Assembly (NCBI GenBank): GCA_050084985.1
Contig: JBITNC010000001.1
Location: 96,162,001-96,226,000, forward strand
Length of the DNA stretch: 64,000 nt
Source of the DNA: Nageia nagi
Taxonomy: Eukaryota > Pinophyta
Direction of reading: 5' to 3'
The notes under the pieces were generated by a model that searched no databases, was not told where the DNA came from, and was given only the letters and a program-made list of their open reading frames with translations. Position numbers and translations under genes: made by a program. Positions 11,160-22,029 of the stretch are shown piece after piece (positions within the stretch are counted from its first letter, which is position 1; the number at the start of each line of letters is the position of its first letter).

Positions 11160-11840
11160 AGAACAAGAAATGAAGGATGACTTCATTGATTACTAACAAA
11201 TGTTGAGTCGATCAAGCTACTAGATGAGAGTGTTGGTGATTTGCATTTAGCACTTAATTATGTACATTTATACAAGTCTAACTATGATCGCAAGGCAAAT
11301 GGTGCATGGCCAATCGGAAAACTTTTTCCAAAAGCTTATGAACAATTCACTTATTGTGGTCATTCATATATGATCAAACCTTCTAATATATCTAATGCAG
11401 GTATGGGTTTATTTATATTATCAAATGTGCAAATTCGTTCATTTATTGAAAAAGAACCATTGATGCCATTTTGTACATTAATTTACAATATAACAAATTG
11501 AAGGATATTAACATCATATTTTTTTAGTATGGCTAAATATGGTATGTGTGGAAATGCAACATCACAAACAAAATATTTAGAATATTTGTATATTGATGTT
11601 CGATCAAAGATACATGGAAACATTATAGGATATATAAATAGCTCCAAAGGCATAGGTAGTTCAACAAATTATATTTTTATGGAATATGCAAATGATAAAT
11701 ATGAATTTATGCCTAAAAAATAAAAAGTTTTGTAGGTGTGGCTTCTATTGTAACTCTTACTCCTAGTGATGAGATCTTAGTGCATTACAATATCAATAAA
11801 TATATTCCAGCATATAAGAGATGTATGGATTCTGGATATC
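11160..11840 (+). pseudogene. SET-domain-like protein fragment beside the CACTA transposase
   Basis: Frames 11241-11501 and 11529-11723 and their continuation resemble a SET lysine methyltransferase domain. SNAGMGLFIL (about 11390-11425) matches the opening S-x-x-AGxGLF motif. YIDVRSKIHGNIIGYINSS (11586-11645) matches the D-x(n)-GN-xx-R(G)-YIN core. VASIVTLTPSDEILVHYN (about 11739-11795) matches the closing I-x-xGEELxxxY motif. Two frame breaks separate them. The catalytic HNC region is weak: the expected N-H pair is not evident. Either a gene fragment carried by the CACTA element or the host locus it entered. Function not claimed. Confidence 0.6.
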
Positions 11841-12030
11841 CAAATGTATTTTTTAAATTAAAATAAAAACGTAAAGAAAAAGGAGATTGTATTAGAAATT
11901 GAATAATGTTGTACTACTAGGCATGTAGTTATGACTTTAGACTATGTTATTTGTTAGTTTGTTGAAAATCCTTAAGGGAGGTTGCAGCTTGTTGAAGAAC
12001 CTAACTATTGGAATTGTTGATAAAATTTTA

Positions 12031-12108
12031 CTTAAACTCATGTTACTTATGCAATTTTTACTCAAACTCATGTTACTTATGCAATTTTTACTTAAACTTA
12101 TGTACTTG
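12031..12108 (+). repeat. 30-bp tandem repeat, about 2.6 copies
   Basis: Unit CTTAAACTCATGTTACTTAT plus GCAATTTTTA, repeated at 12031, 12061 and partly 12091. Lies in the AT-rich gap between the SET-like and transposase segments. Confidence 0.85.
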
Positions 12109-12429
12109 TTAAAGTTACTAACATATACTTATTGGATATTGCAAACACTTGTTAAAGTTATTTTTTTAATTATATTAATTATTTGTAATAACTAATTTCA
12201 CAAGCACATCATACTACAGTGGATACACAAGAAGAGTCAAATAAAATATCTTATACTTCAATCTTACATCAAAAAAATATTCATTGGAAAAAAAGGAAGC
12301 AACTAAAGAATATATTAAGCAGGGATGCATATGTAGAATTCATTATAAATCCAAATCTAATAGCTCTTATTCATGCATGAATTCAAATAGTGAAAATGAT
12401 GAAATATAATATAATACTCATGATCAACG

Positions 12430-13530
12430 GCAAAATGCCATGCATGATTTATTTCAATCAATCTATACACATGAAAATGATGTAGATATAGACATGAATG
12501 ATAATCCTCATGCACATGATGATGGAAGAGGAGGTGATTTTGAAAATGATAGCATGTATGTTATTGCCAAAACACCCTTATACAATGGAGCATGTATTCG
12601 CAAGTTGGAAGCGCTTCTACTTATCATGAATATAAAGGTCAAAAATGGATGACCAAATACAAGTGTCATTGATCTTTTGAAGTATGTATTTATTTTTACA
12701 ATGTTTCCTATTTTTGTAAATTTATTAGATATTTTTTAATCTTTGTTTATAATATACATAATAATTTTATGGTTTTGTTTGTATTATAGGTTACTAAATC
12801 AAAAAATGCTTCCAAATGATAATGTCATCCCTTCTTCATGTAGAAAAGCATGAAAAATTTTGAAGGATGTAGGGGTATCATGTAATTCATACCATGCTTA
12901 TATTAATGATTGCATATTATATAGAGGATGATATGAAAAATTGAGTGTATGTTCAAATTGTGGTGCAAATAGATATCGTTCAGGAACTACAATGAAAAAT
13001 ATTCATTTGAAGGTTGTTCATCATTTTCCAATTATCGATAGATTCATTAAAATGTATAAGTGTGATTCACTAGGATAGTATATGGATTGACATTCAAAAA
13101 ATAGAAGTGAAAACAATGTATTAAGCATTCTTGAAGATTCTAGAACAATGAAAGATATAGAAAATATGTGGCCCGATAAATTTTGGAATGAACTTAGAAG
13201 TTGCAAGTTGAATTTAGCAATTGATAGTGTTAATCCACATTCCATACAATCATCTAATTATTCAGTGTGGCCCATTATAATCAATTATAACATACCTCCA
13301 TGCATGTCCTTGAAAAAAAATATTTAATGTTAACTCTTTTAGTTCATGGAGCACATCAAGTGAAAAATATGGATATCTACCTTGAACCATTAATTGATGA
13401 ATTGATGTAATTATAGAATGGAATTCAGAATGTGATTGATATAAGTAGACTGTCCATAAAGATCATTCATACTATATGGCATACTATGTTGGACTATACA
13501 TGATTATCTAGGTCTTAATGTTTGTTCAGG
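12430..13530 (+). pseudogene. CACTA TNP2-type transposase, N-terminal and core region
   Basis: 12540-12660 reads KTPLYNGACIRKLEALLL, corresponding to the conserved PLY-x-x-C-K-S motif before the core. After an intron-like gap (12680-12790) come LLNQKMLPNDNVIPSSCRKA and a CSNCGANRY zinc-like motif. 13190-13310 reads NLAIDSVNPHS and YSVWPIIINYNIPPCMSLK, matching the hallmark D-G-x-NP and SVWPxxLxxYNLPPW region. 13470-13530 gives TIHDYLGLNVCSG (family TxxDYPGLG-x-LSG). Several stop codons. Nuclear DNA-cutting enzyme in the live family; dead here. Confidence 0.85.
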
Positions 13531-13614
13531 TATGTATATATAATTTTTATTATATTTACATTTATATTAAAATAATAAATTATAAATATTTAATTTCACA
13601 AAATTAGATATAGT

Positions 13615-13965
13615 TTTACTGTCTAATAAAAATGTATTGCAAGCTTGTGTACAAAATTTTATCATGCTTGTCCACGGTGTGCAAAAAATCTCATAGCAAG
13701 ATATTCAAAACACTTGCAGAAGATGGAATACCTTGGCCATGAAAAATATTTACCATTGGATTATGAGTTTCAAAATATGAAATCATAGTTTAATGGTCAA
13801 ACTGATCACACTAAAACTCCCAATTATGTATCTCCTTTGGATTGGTTGAAAAAGTACCATGAAAGTGAAGAAAAATGTTGGATAAAAGCCTTTGAGGAAG
13901 GTATTGTTGAAGACCCAAAGGACGTTATTGTTCAAAAAGATTTACCTCAAAGTAAAATTTAATAA
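13615..13965 (+). pseudogene. CACTA transposase, zinc-site segment
   Basis: Follows an AT-rich intron-like gap. Frame reads FYHACPRCAKN then a YLGHEKYLPLDYEFQNMKS stretch, corresponding to the C-x-x-C and 'MGHRRFLPxxHxFR' section of TNP2-type proteins, then WLKKYHESEEKCWIKAFEEG. One stop inside; ends before another AT-rich gap at 13965. Confidence 0.8.
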
Positions 13966-14055
13966 AATACTATATCAATATATTTATTAATTTCAAAACA
14001 TTCTTTGTAACATGTCAATTCAATTATTTTATCAATTAAATGTTTACATTTACAT

Positions 14056-15060
14056 ATGTTTTCAGGTATGAATAGATTGTCCATATTTTATACTCTAGAA
14101 TATTGGAAGGAATTATTAGTGATACATCTATTGGATCATATGCATTTTGTAAAGAATGTTACATCTTCTTTATATCGGTATACAACAAACAAAGAATCAA
14201 ACACTATTCAACTGAAATATGACTTAAAGGCCACCAAAACAAAACATGCCCTTTGGGTAACTAAAAATTCAGATGGAACAACAAATGCACCTACTCTAGC
14301 CTCATGGCTTATGACTAAAGATGAAATGAACATTCTACATAATATTGTTAAAACCATTAAAATACCAACAAGATATGCATCATCTCTAAGAAAAGCATTC
14401 ACAATTGATGGAAAATTGATAGGATTGAAGTCTAATGATTATCACAACTTATTGAAGGTATTATCGTATTATATGCATATCAAAATCTTTATATGTATTT
14501 TATTCATTTATATTTTGATTAATACAAATTTTGCTACATATTATTTTTCCACTTGCAATTCGTGGATGTATGACTTGACCTACTGATTTAAGATATGTAA
14601 TTGGTCAACTATCATTATTTCTAAGGTATTTCATATTATTTAAGGTATTTTAAATATATTTTTATATCTGATGATATTAATTATATTTTTATAAAAAGGT
14701 GGTTGACTTCAAAAGAAATACATGTTAATGAAATCCCTATATGGAGAAGAGAAACTATAGAAATTATCTGTAAATTTGAAAAAGAAATTTTTGTTACTTT
14801 TATGGACCTACAAGTTTATCTATTAATCCACCTAGTAGATGATATTGAAATAGTAGGTGTTATAAGTACTATAAGCATATTTTTTGTAGAAATATTTTTG
14901 AAAGTACTAAAAGAATTTGTGAAACAAAAGTCAAGACTAGAAGGATCTATGTGTAAGAGATATATTGTGCAAGAGTCTTTTTTTTATGTAAGTGAGTTTC
15001 GATTTCAAATTCATGATTCAGCTCCATCAATATGGTTACAAGCAAACAAAGACAGATAAA
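14056..15060 (+). pseudogene. CACTA transposase C-terminal part with DUF4218-like domain
   Basis: 14056-14460 reads SIFYTLEYWKELLVIHLLDH and MHFVKNV (family 'LPYWK-xx-LRHNLDVMHIEKNV'), then MTKDEMNILHNIVKTIKIPT and GLKSNDYHNLLK (family 'GLKSHDCHVLMQ'). After a gap, 14700-15010 reads WRRETIEIICKFEKEIF, YLLIHLVDDIEIVG and FLKVLKEFVKQKSRLEGSM, the DUF4218-like end ('HLTVHL...MRxLKxYVRNRxRPEGxI'). Best-preserved part of the element. An intron-like AT-rich gap (14470-14700) interrupts it. Confidence 0.88.
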
Positions 15061-15239
15061 TTCGAAGGGGATGTTTTAGAAACAAATGGGAGATCATATG
15101 CTTTTAATAAAGGTACTAACTACATGTTAGATAATAGTAATTTATATAAGTAATATGTACATGCAATTTTGATTTAATCTAATCGATAGTTACTAACAAG
15201 TTCATTATTTTATGTCATCAAAAAATTATAGATCATGAC

Positions 15240-16120
15240 GTATGAATCTATAAACCATTTTATAATGAAGAATACAGAATGTTATGAAGAAAATGGATTG
15301 AAATGTATGAGAGTAGAAGTGCAATTCCAACACAACGTATTTTGTTTCATAGTAAAAATCCAAGTAGTACACCTATACCTCCACATCTAAGAGATGAAAA
15401 TTGGCCAAAAGAGTGTCCAAGGTCATGGATAAAACAAGCAATTGAAGAGAAATTAGCTGAAGCTGCAGAAGAAAAAATCTATGAAGATACTTTAAATATA
15501 GCTGATGGATATAATTATGAGGTAATAATTCATTACTTCTTATGGACGTAAGTTTAAATTTTTTTATAATATAATTGTTAATATAGATATAATACTTACA
15601 CCAATATAACATTTACATAAATATGTATTCAGACATTATCTTTTCCTGCAACATGGGCATACTATCAACACTTCATAATTGAAAATAAAGATAGTAATAA
15701 AATGACCTTTGACTATGGAGTGATGGTTGATTTTAATCAAGCAAGTCATGCAAGTACAAAAAATACAAACTTGATAAAAGAAAAAAATGCAATATGTTGG
15801 AAAAATTCAAGAAATCCTACAATTGAATTTTAGATCATTCAAATGTGTAGTATTTAAATGTAAATGGTTCGAAAGATTTGTAAATAGAAGAACAATATTG
15901 CATGATATAACTAGTGGTTATTATGCAATCAACTCCACACGATATTTACCTCAAAAAAAAAAGCCATATGTTTTACCACAACATTGTAGTCAAATATTTT
16001 TTTGTCCAGATGTACTAGATGAAAAGATTTGTAATTTATTGTGATACAAGAGGGGAATAGGTTATACGTCTTCTTGATGAAAATGATAATAATGATGATT
16101 AAAATATTACAGGTACATTT
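15240..16120 (+). pseudogene. CACTA-associated DUF4216-like domain remnant
   Basis: 15303-15551 is open but not clearly conserved. 15790-16050 reads YVGKIQEILQLNFRSFKCVV, FKCKWFER, then Y-x-NSTRYLPQKKKPYVLPQH and CSQIFFCPD, matching DUF4216 ('YGxLxEIxEL-x-Y...VxLFKCxWF...PFVLASQAxQVFYV'). It lies directly downstream of the DUF4218-like end, the usual order in plant CACTA proteins, and supports the CACTA call. Frame lost at about 16040. Confidence 0.8.
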
Positions 16121-16166
16121 GATGAATAAACATTATTATTATATTTATTATAAATTATAAATATTA

Positions 16167-16179
16167 TATTATATATATA

Positions 16180-16218
<39 letters not shown>
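16167..16218. repeat. (AT)n microsatellite
   Basis: Roughly 50 bp of alternating A and T with one TTAT interruption. Confidence 0.95.
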
Positions 16219-16221
<3 letters not shown>

Positions 16222-16744
16222 TATTATTTTGAATGTCTTGTATTACTTTTTCACTTTAAATATTGATCTAGATACATAATGCCCTATATTCTAATGCATT
16301 TATGTCATTCATTTTTACATAAACTATGTATCATATCTGCAATAGTTCCTCTATTGTAGTTTTATTTTCGATTAAGGTGGATGTGTTAGAATAATTAGCA
16401 ATTTTCATATTCAAGATGTTCAATCAATGCCATATGCAACCATTTCAAATGTCAAAATGCATAAACACATTTCGTGGTCAAAACATTAAAATTTATAATT
16501 AAAAGTGTCATGCAAAATGTCAAAACAATATTCAAAAAAGCATCGTGTAATGCATCAAGCAAAAAATCATAAAACTACTTTAATCAATGTCTCAAGCAAA
16601 ACATCAAGCTATGCATCAACATTTTCATCAAAGTTGCTTTCATGCAAATTTCCAAACACTAACGTATAATGCGTCAAGACATCAAAACCCATTTTTATGA
16701 TGCATTGGATGATGCAAAATGACTAAAATGTAGTAGTGAATGAA
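16219..16744. other. AT-rich stretch without a recognisable gene
   Basis: Contains many loosely spaced words such as CATCAAGCAAAA and ATGCATCAA (16400-16730), a low-order degenerate repeat, but no coding frame or family motif that I recognise. Confidence 0.6.
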
Positions 16745-16749
16745 GCTCC

Positions 16750-17160
16750 TTATTGCTCCATTGTCAATCATGATAAGGATTTCTTCACCAATGACTTCTT
16801 TCACCCTGATAGAACTGTAGTGAGGTAGTTTGTTGTTCCCTTCTTCAAACATCTTGATGTCTGAAATGACTCTTGATTAATGCAAATTTTGCCTTGTTTG
16901 ATTATGCATGTTGGGAGTCAAATTTTCCTTCTCATGTTCACAATTCTTTCTTGCACTACCTCAAGCATAAACTTGTATCTCTATGGGTCTTTTGTGGTCC
17001 AATTCCCTAGGTCTAGCTGGAGATGGCTCAACGTGGGTTGTTGCTTGCTCCTTGGCTTTCCATTTATGAGACTCATGAAGGATTACCCTTAGTGGCTCTA
17101 ACACTACTTCTTCTCCATTTTTGACCTCAATGAAATAGATCTCGAAAGCCAAGTGATATC
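16750..17160 (-). pseudogene. pol: Gypsy-type aspartic protease fragment
   Basis: On the minus strand, beginning at about 17152, a frame runs through a Lys/Glu-rich linker and then reads KLPHYSSIRVKEVIGEEILI followed by MIDNGAIRSFI, the Ty3-type retropepsin motif (normally xxLxDSGATHNFI) with S-to-N and T-to-I changes. Stops occur between. Assignment to gypsy rather than copia rests on GA-x-x-x-FI as opposed to the copia GAS/GCS-x-HM form. Confidence 0.6.
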
Positions 17161-17513
17161 TTCATCTCTTGCGGAAGAGTAGAGTAGACTTGAAATAATT
17201 TGTATAATGTTGTAGTAAGTTTTTCATCATTAGAGTTTACCTAATTGCTTATGTTGTCCCCTTCTCTCCAACATGTGCACACTTTTAGTGAACCTTGCCT
17301 TTTCGATCAATTTTTATCACTAACTCTCTACTAATGTGGAAACCCTTGTTTTGTCCTTCACATATATGGTCTAGTTTCCAAAGCTCCTTACAACAACAAC
17401 AAACTCAATAATACCCTAGAATCTTTTGGAAAAAAGCCTCTTCCTTTTGCATACGAAAGGATGCGATGATAGTTCCCTAGTTCCAACGAATTTCCAAGAT
17501 AGTTCCTTACACC

Positions 17514-17816
17514 TTAATGCCTCCTCTCAACTCCTATGAATTGATAAAATCCTTGCCCTTGGATATTATCCTCATAATTTTTGAATCGTGGCCTCATAAT
17601 GTAGAAACCTCTAGTGGACAAAATGGTGACAAAGGATTCCCTTCCAACACCACGAATCCCTTCAAGCTCAAATTGGGGCTCTCCAAAACCCAACGAAGTG
17701 TCCTCGAGAGCTAAACTTCTTCTAGGATGCTCAACAAACTCTCTGAAAGTGTCCAATAAATCCTCAAAATTGGTGTACTCTTCTTTTAATCCAATATTTG
17801 GCTTTATAGGTATCAA
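17514..17816 (-). CDS. Unrecognised open frame, 100 residues
   Basis: Starts MIPIKPNIGLKEEYTNFEDL; acidic and charged throughout, no signal peptide or membrane segment, no motif I recognise. It lies where the gag-side leader of the minus-strand gypsy-like element would be, in the same direction as its protease, so it is most likely a gag-region remnant. Not shown to be a gene. Confidence 0.25.
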   Translation of the reverse strand: MIPIKPNIGLKEEYTNFEDLLDTFREFVEHPRRSLALEDTSLGFGEPQFELEGIRGVGRESFVTILSTRGFYIMRPRFKNYEDNIQGQGFYQFIGVERRH

Positions 17817-17880
17817 GAGTGATTTAATTTTTCCTTTTTACACTTGCATCATGCTTTCCCACCAAAATTCAAATTTTTAG

Positions 17881-18734
17881 AACAATAAAATATGTAACCC
17901 AAAAATAAAACCTTATCACTCCTAATTTTAATTTTGCTTATCAAATTAAAATAATAAAAATTCCTTATTATTTCTGAAAATGATTTTATTTTCCTAAAAA
18001 AGAAATAAAAATATTTTTGGGTTTTCTCAAATATTTTCTCCTTTTTTTTATTTTTCCCTTATTTCCCCTAAAAACAAAATAAAATATTTGTGTTTTTTCC
18101 TCCTTATTGCTCCTTTTAAAAATAAATAAAAATAAAGATTACTCAAACCTAGATTTTTTCCGTCCATGGTGGAACGAATTGATTCTTGTACCAAATATCT
18201 CAAGCTTGTGGGTTATGGGCACAAAAACTAACTCTAAATCAATCTATATCTCATTCAAGCTCAATGTTCACACACAAACCTGAAATGATGCATAATTAAT
18301 TACAAACCTCAACAAGCATGCCAAAATTTCCAAAAATCCAAGCTCAATAACCTGAATTTTTGCATATTCAAGGTGAATTAAGCTTCTTTAGCATCCAACA
18401 TCTCACTTCTAACTACCAAATCTTGGAAAAAAAACTTCAAAATTCTAAGTAATTTTAAGTTAGAATGACCCAACAACCTTGCAAAAGCTCTTAGAATCCA
18501 AATTCCATGGTGAAAATATGGCAATACTTACAATTAAATACCACTATGCTGTAAACACTCCTCAAAATTAGCCTCAAATTGCCAACATCTTCCTTAATAT
18601 GGCCTTGAAATGTATAATGGTCCTCAAAAATTCCCTTAAAATAGGTCAACATGTACCTTAAAATGGATTCAGAATGCCAAAGGATGCATGCAAGAAGTAG
18701 GGTCCACTAAAACTGGACATGGGTAGACTCAAAA
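17881..18734. other. AT-rich stretch without a recognisable gene
   Basis: A/T homopolymer-rich sequence (17890-18120) followed by mixed sequence with no open frame of note. Probably decayed interior of the minus-strand gypsy-like element. Confidence 0.5.
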
Positions 18735-19012
18735 AAAATTCAAATAAAATAGGATCCCATGTTGTAAAAATCAGGATCCCATTTTGTTCCAACTTCTCGA
18801 GCCAAAACAAAACAAAAATGGGATCCTAATATATGGTGTGAGAACCCAAACAAAATGGGATCATGTTTTTCACAAAACGGGATCTCGTTTTACAAAACGA
18901 GATCCCATTTTGTAATACAATCTCCCATTGCTTTTCACATGGATTGGTTGTACTTTAAATAATGAGATCCTAGTATATAACGAGATCTCATTCGCATCAG
19001 GATCCCATTCCA
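18735..19012. repeat. Cluster of GGATCCCAT-type words
   Basis: About nine copies of GGATCCCAT / GGGATCCTA / GAGATCTCAT in both orientations within roughly 270 bp, many followed by TTTTG. The densest part is the inverted repeat 18872-18913. Confidence 0.8.
18872..18913. repeat. Near-perfect 20-bp inverted repeat
   Basis: Left arm ACAAAACGGGATCTCGTTTT, right arm AAAACGAGATCCCATTTTGT; two-nt loop, one mismatch. Can form a cruciform or RNA hairpin. Confidence 0.9.
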
Positions 19013-19119
19013 AATTTAAAATTTGCTTCCCTCTATGTTTGCCTTGTATTTTGACTTGGGAGAGGCATGGTGAGCCAATCGTCAACCTTGGACATGCACA
19101 TGCAAGTTTCTATCAATGA

Positions 19120-20500
19120 TGGTGGAAAAAATTGAATTTCAATGTGTATTTGATAATCTTTTTTAACAACTTTTTTATGAAATTAAAATCCAATATAGAT
19201 GAAAGAGTGTAGATTTCAAATATATAATTTTTTTTACAATTGGATTATATTTTTTATTTTTCAATTAATTTTGAATCAAATTCGTCCATAATCTTGAAAA
19301 AGTAGGTTTTCTTATTTTTTTAATAACATTTTTATTTTTAAGAATTATGAAAAAAATTTATATGAAAACATTCTACACATAATTTCATACTAAATAAAGA
19401 AAAAATCTAAACAAGGATAAGTTTAGGTCAAGATATGTTGGCCCAACAAAAGCACTATTAAAAAACGTAATTAGGGCCAATAAAAAATTCATCAAAAAAT
19501 TACGAAAAAATATTCTCACTATTCTTCAATGTCTTAACTATCTTTTCCCAAAAAGATTTTAAAAAATACTTTAATTTAGGTAAAATTATGTGGGCCCAAC
19601 AAATTATTGGTACGGTCCTAAAATAAAACAATTTAAACAATGGTTTTTATACATGCCTATACAAATTTTATTTCTATCATATGGATATTGGAATAAATTA
19701 CATATTTGAAATCTAGACTTGAGCACTACATTTTTAGCTAAGTGACATTTTCGAGATTCCATCTATAAGTGCTTCAAATTTTGAGATCAATTGTGACTAA
19801 ATTGGAAATCAAAGAAAAAGCATCCACTTTTTTTGCCATAAAGTGGACCCATCTTCTTGCACTCACCCCAAATGAACCTCAAAACTTGCCTCAATACATT
19901 ATGTCTATCTCAAAATGGCATTTTTGACCTAGATTTAGGCCTCTTCAACCCAAACGAATCACCTTTTTGCTCCTTGGAGTTTAGATCCAAAAAAATGAAC
20001 CTCAAACTTGACGTGAAATAATTAAAATTGCAAAAATAACCATTCACCAAGTCAGACGTTCCTCCTTGAATTCTCCAAACACGAAGTTGTAGTCAAAAGC
20101 AAGTCTAATGAATTTCTAGAAAGGTGAGATCTATCCTTCAAACCTCCAACGTTGAACTCCCAATGTCCAGACCTAGCAATTTCATTGTCAAAACCTCAAC
20201 ATTTGTCTTCTAGGTATAGAATGCTTCATATCTCCTACATTTTTTGAAACGACCATTGTGAACTCAGGTTAATACCACTATGGAACTCATTCCAGATCTT
20301 CCAACATGACGATATGATCTCTTCAGCAAATCCTCCTCCCTTATTTGATAGAAAAGGCAAGATATCAACTCTTAATGATACCATTTTGACACTATGATTT
20401 GGTACCTCCTCCATCCTTCTTACCAACATTATGACAAGAATATCTCTTTAGCTCAACTCGAAAATACTATGTGCAACCCTTGATTCTAGTAGGATTGTAG
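19120..20500. other. Non-coding stretch, no recognisable gene
   Basis: Long A/T tracts to about 19400, then mixed sequence. One short minus-strand frame (20235-20429) has no recognised motif. By position, leader of the minus-strand gypsy-like element. Confidence 0.5.
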
Positions 20501-20506
20501 AATCAA

Positions 20507-20520
20507 GGCTTTGATACCAC
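20507..20520 (-). other. Second primer-site-like copy
   Basis: GGCTTTGATACCAC at 20507-20520, about 82 nt from the principal primer site, preceded like it by an AATCAAGG/GATCAAGG word. Suggests local duplication of the primer region. Confidence 0.6.
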
Positions 20521-20588
20521 TATGTGTGGGTATCAGAATTTTCAAATTCTCCTTAGCCTCTCTTACTCAATAGGATGGCAAGATCAAG

Positions 20589-20600
20589 GCTCTGATACCA
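20589..20600 (-). other. Primer binding site, initiator-Met tRNA type
   Basis: Minus strand TGGTATCAGAGC, one nt from the candidate LTR edge at 20602. Confidence 0.8.
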
Positions 20601-20601
20601 C

Positions 20602-21993
20602 TGTGATGATCCCAACTCGATGGATCATACTTAAACATGTCCTAAGAGAGGAACGTTTGGTTTATTGCTCCAGATTTAGCCAATCAAACTCAAAATTACA
20701 CAAACACCTCAATGTCTAGCTAATTATGGTAGAATTATAGCAATAAATCAAAAATACTCATAGAAACCCTATGTTGCACTTAAGAAGCAATTATAAATAT
20801 CTAACTGTGAAATAGTACTTCAAAATCTAACATTCAAGCACAAGGAGATAATAACAATAGAAATATAGTAAAATTGTAATTGTATTGAGATAAGAATGGA
20901 TAACCGCAAGTACAATATGTTTTTATGCCTAATGAGCTTACACAAGGTTGCCTCCAATAGGGTTTTTGTGGATGGCTCCAGGGCCTCACAAATCTTAGTA
21001 GCAAGACCAAGCCCAAGACTTCCCTACTTCTTTGTGATGGAACAACCAAAGTCCCTCTCTCAAATGGTCGAAGTAAGCTTAAGGCTAGCCTTCAATCACC
21101 TTAAGACCTCAAATGTAGATTGATCCTCAAGTGGCAAAGAAAGAGTTCTCACACTCAATCTTATAAAAGGAGGTTTAATCATAAATTCAACATAGCTTTT
21201 GTAATCTAGTAGTCCTCCTTATATAAGAGAGGTATTCCATCTTCTAATTTTGCATTGAGATGATCTAACAATGGAGAAGCGTAATTTGTATGTTCATGAT
21301 GTCAACGTCTAGGATGGACAGCCTTGGAATAAATCAAATCACATCCAAAGACCAAGAATGCTAGCGTTGGGATGATGGAGATTCCAATGTGCCTTGGTGT
21401 CAGTGACTACATCCAAATACCTTTAGGAGGGTGACATGGGACCTAGGGATATCCAAATCTCCAATGTGGAGGTCAAATCCATCTTAAATGCCCAACGCAG
21501 GATCATGGAAGCCAAAAAATACCCAACATCCAAGTATGGAAGTCATTTGGTATCTTGGGATGCTAAACATCCCTCTTGTAATGCCACGTCCAGTATTGGA
21601 ATCTTTCTCGATGCCTCGTAGTCTATGTAATCATATAAGAGGATGCTTTACATCGAAGAGGAAAGCACTAATGACAAGAGGACCATATAATGCCACTATT
21701 ACATTCATCAAGGATAAATATGCAATGTCCCATTAATTGGAGACTAATATTGCATTTATAATAATAATGGTCTTGGTATTATTAATACAACATTATTGGC
21801 ATAGTAAGGCACTTAACTATGCATAATGAACTATCTAAAGGTCCATCATTCCATAATTAGGGAATTTAACTAAGTCTCTAAGTGGAACTTACAACATTTG
21901 GCCAAAAACTACTAAAATAGACAAAATTAATCCTAAACTAATGTTCCCATTTATAAGAGGTGAAATGGGGAAAACACCATAAAAATAGGGACA
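20602..21993 (-). repeat. Candidate 5' LTR of the minus-strand gypsy-like element
   Basis: Minus strand would begin TGTCCCTATT (21993) and end ATCATCACA (20602) beside the primer site; 1,392 bp. The right boundary is a guess from the TG/CA rule and from the start of copia-like coding at about 22030. No partner LTR or target duplication was found in the window. Confidence 0.5.
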
Positions 21994-22029
21994 TTAGATA
22001 TGTAGATCCCATCTTCTTGAAATTCCACC

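Larger units (their letters stand above)
11069..16130 (+). mobile_element. Decayed CACTA (En/Spm, TNP2-type) transposon into which A inserted
   Basis: Five successive plus-strand segments read as the conserved regions of plant CACTA TNP2-type transposases and the DUF4218 and DUF4216 domains that accompany them, broken by stops and by AT-rich, intron-like gaps. A SET-domain-like frame precedes them. Terminal CACTA inverted repeats were not found: the left end would lie beyond element A (outside the window), and no CACTA...TAGTG end is evident near 16130. Confidence 0.82.
16745..21993 (-). mobile_element. Ty3/gypsy-like remnant, minus strand, with candidate 5' LTR
   Basis: Read right to left: candidate LTR 20602-21993, primer site 20589-20600 with one-nt spacing, a long decayed leader/gag stretch, and a gypsy-type protease motif at 16755-16800. 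The part after the protease (RT, integrase) is missing, truncated at about 16745. Ordering is correct for one element, but the middle 3 kb shows no recognisable gag, so unity is inferred. Confidence 0.55.

Noticed and set aside
16388-16740. Possible LTR or satellite from CATCAAGC words
   Set aside because: Words are irregularly spaced and too degenerate to define a unit.
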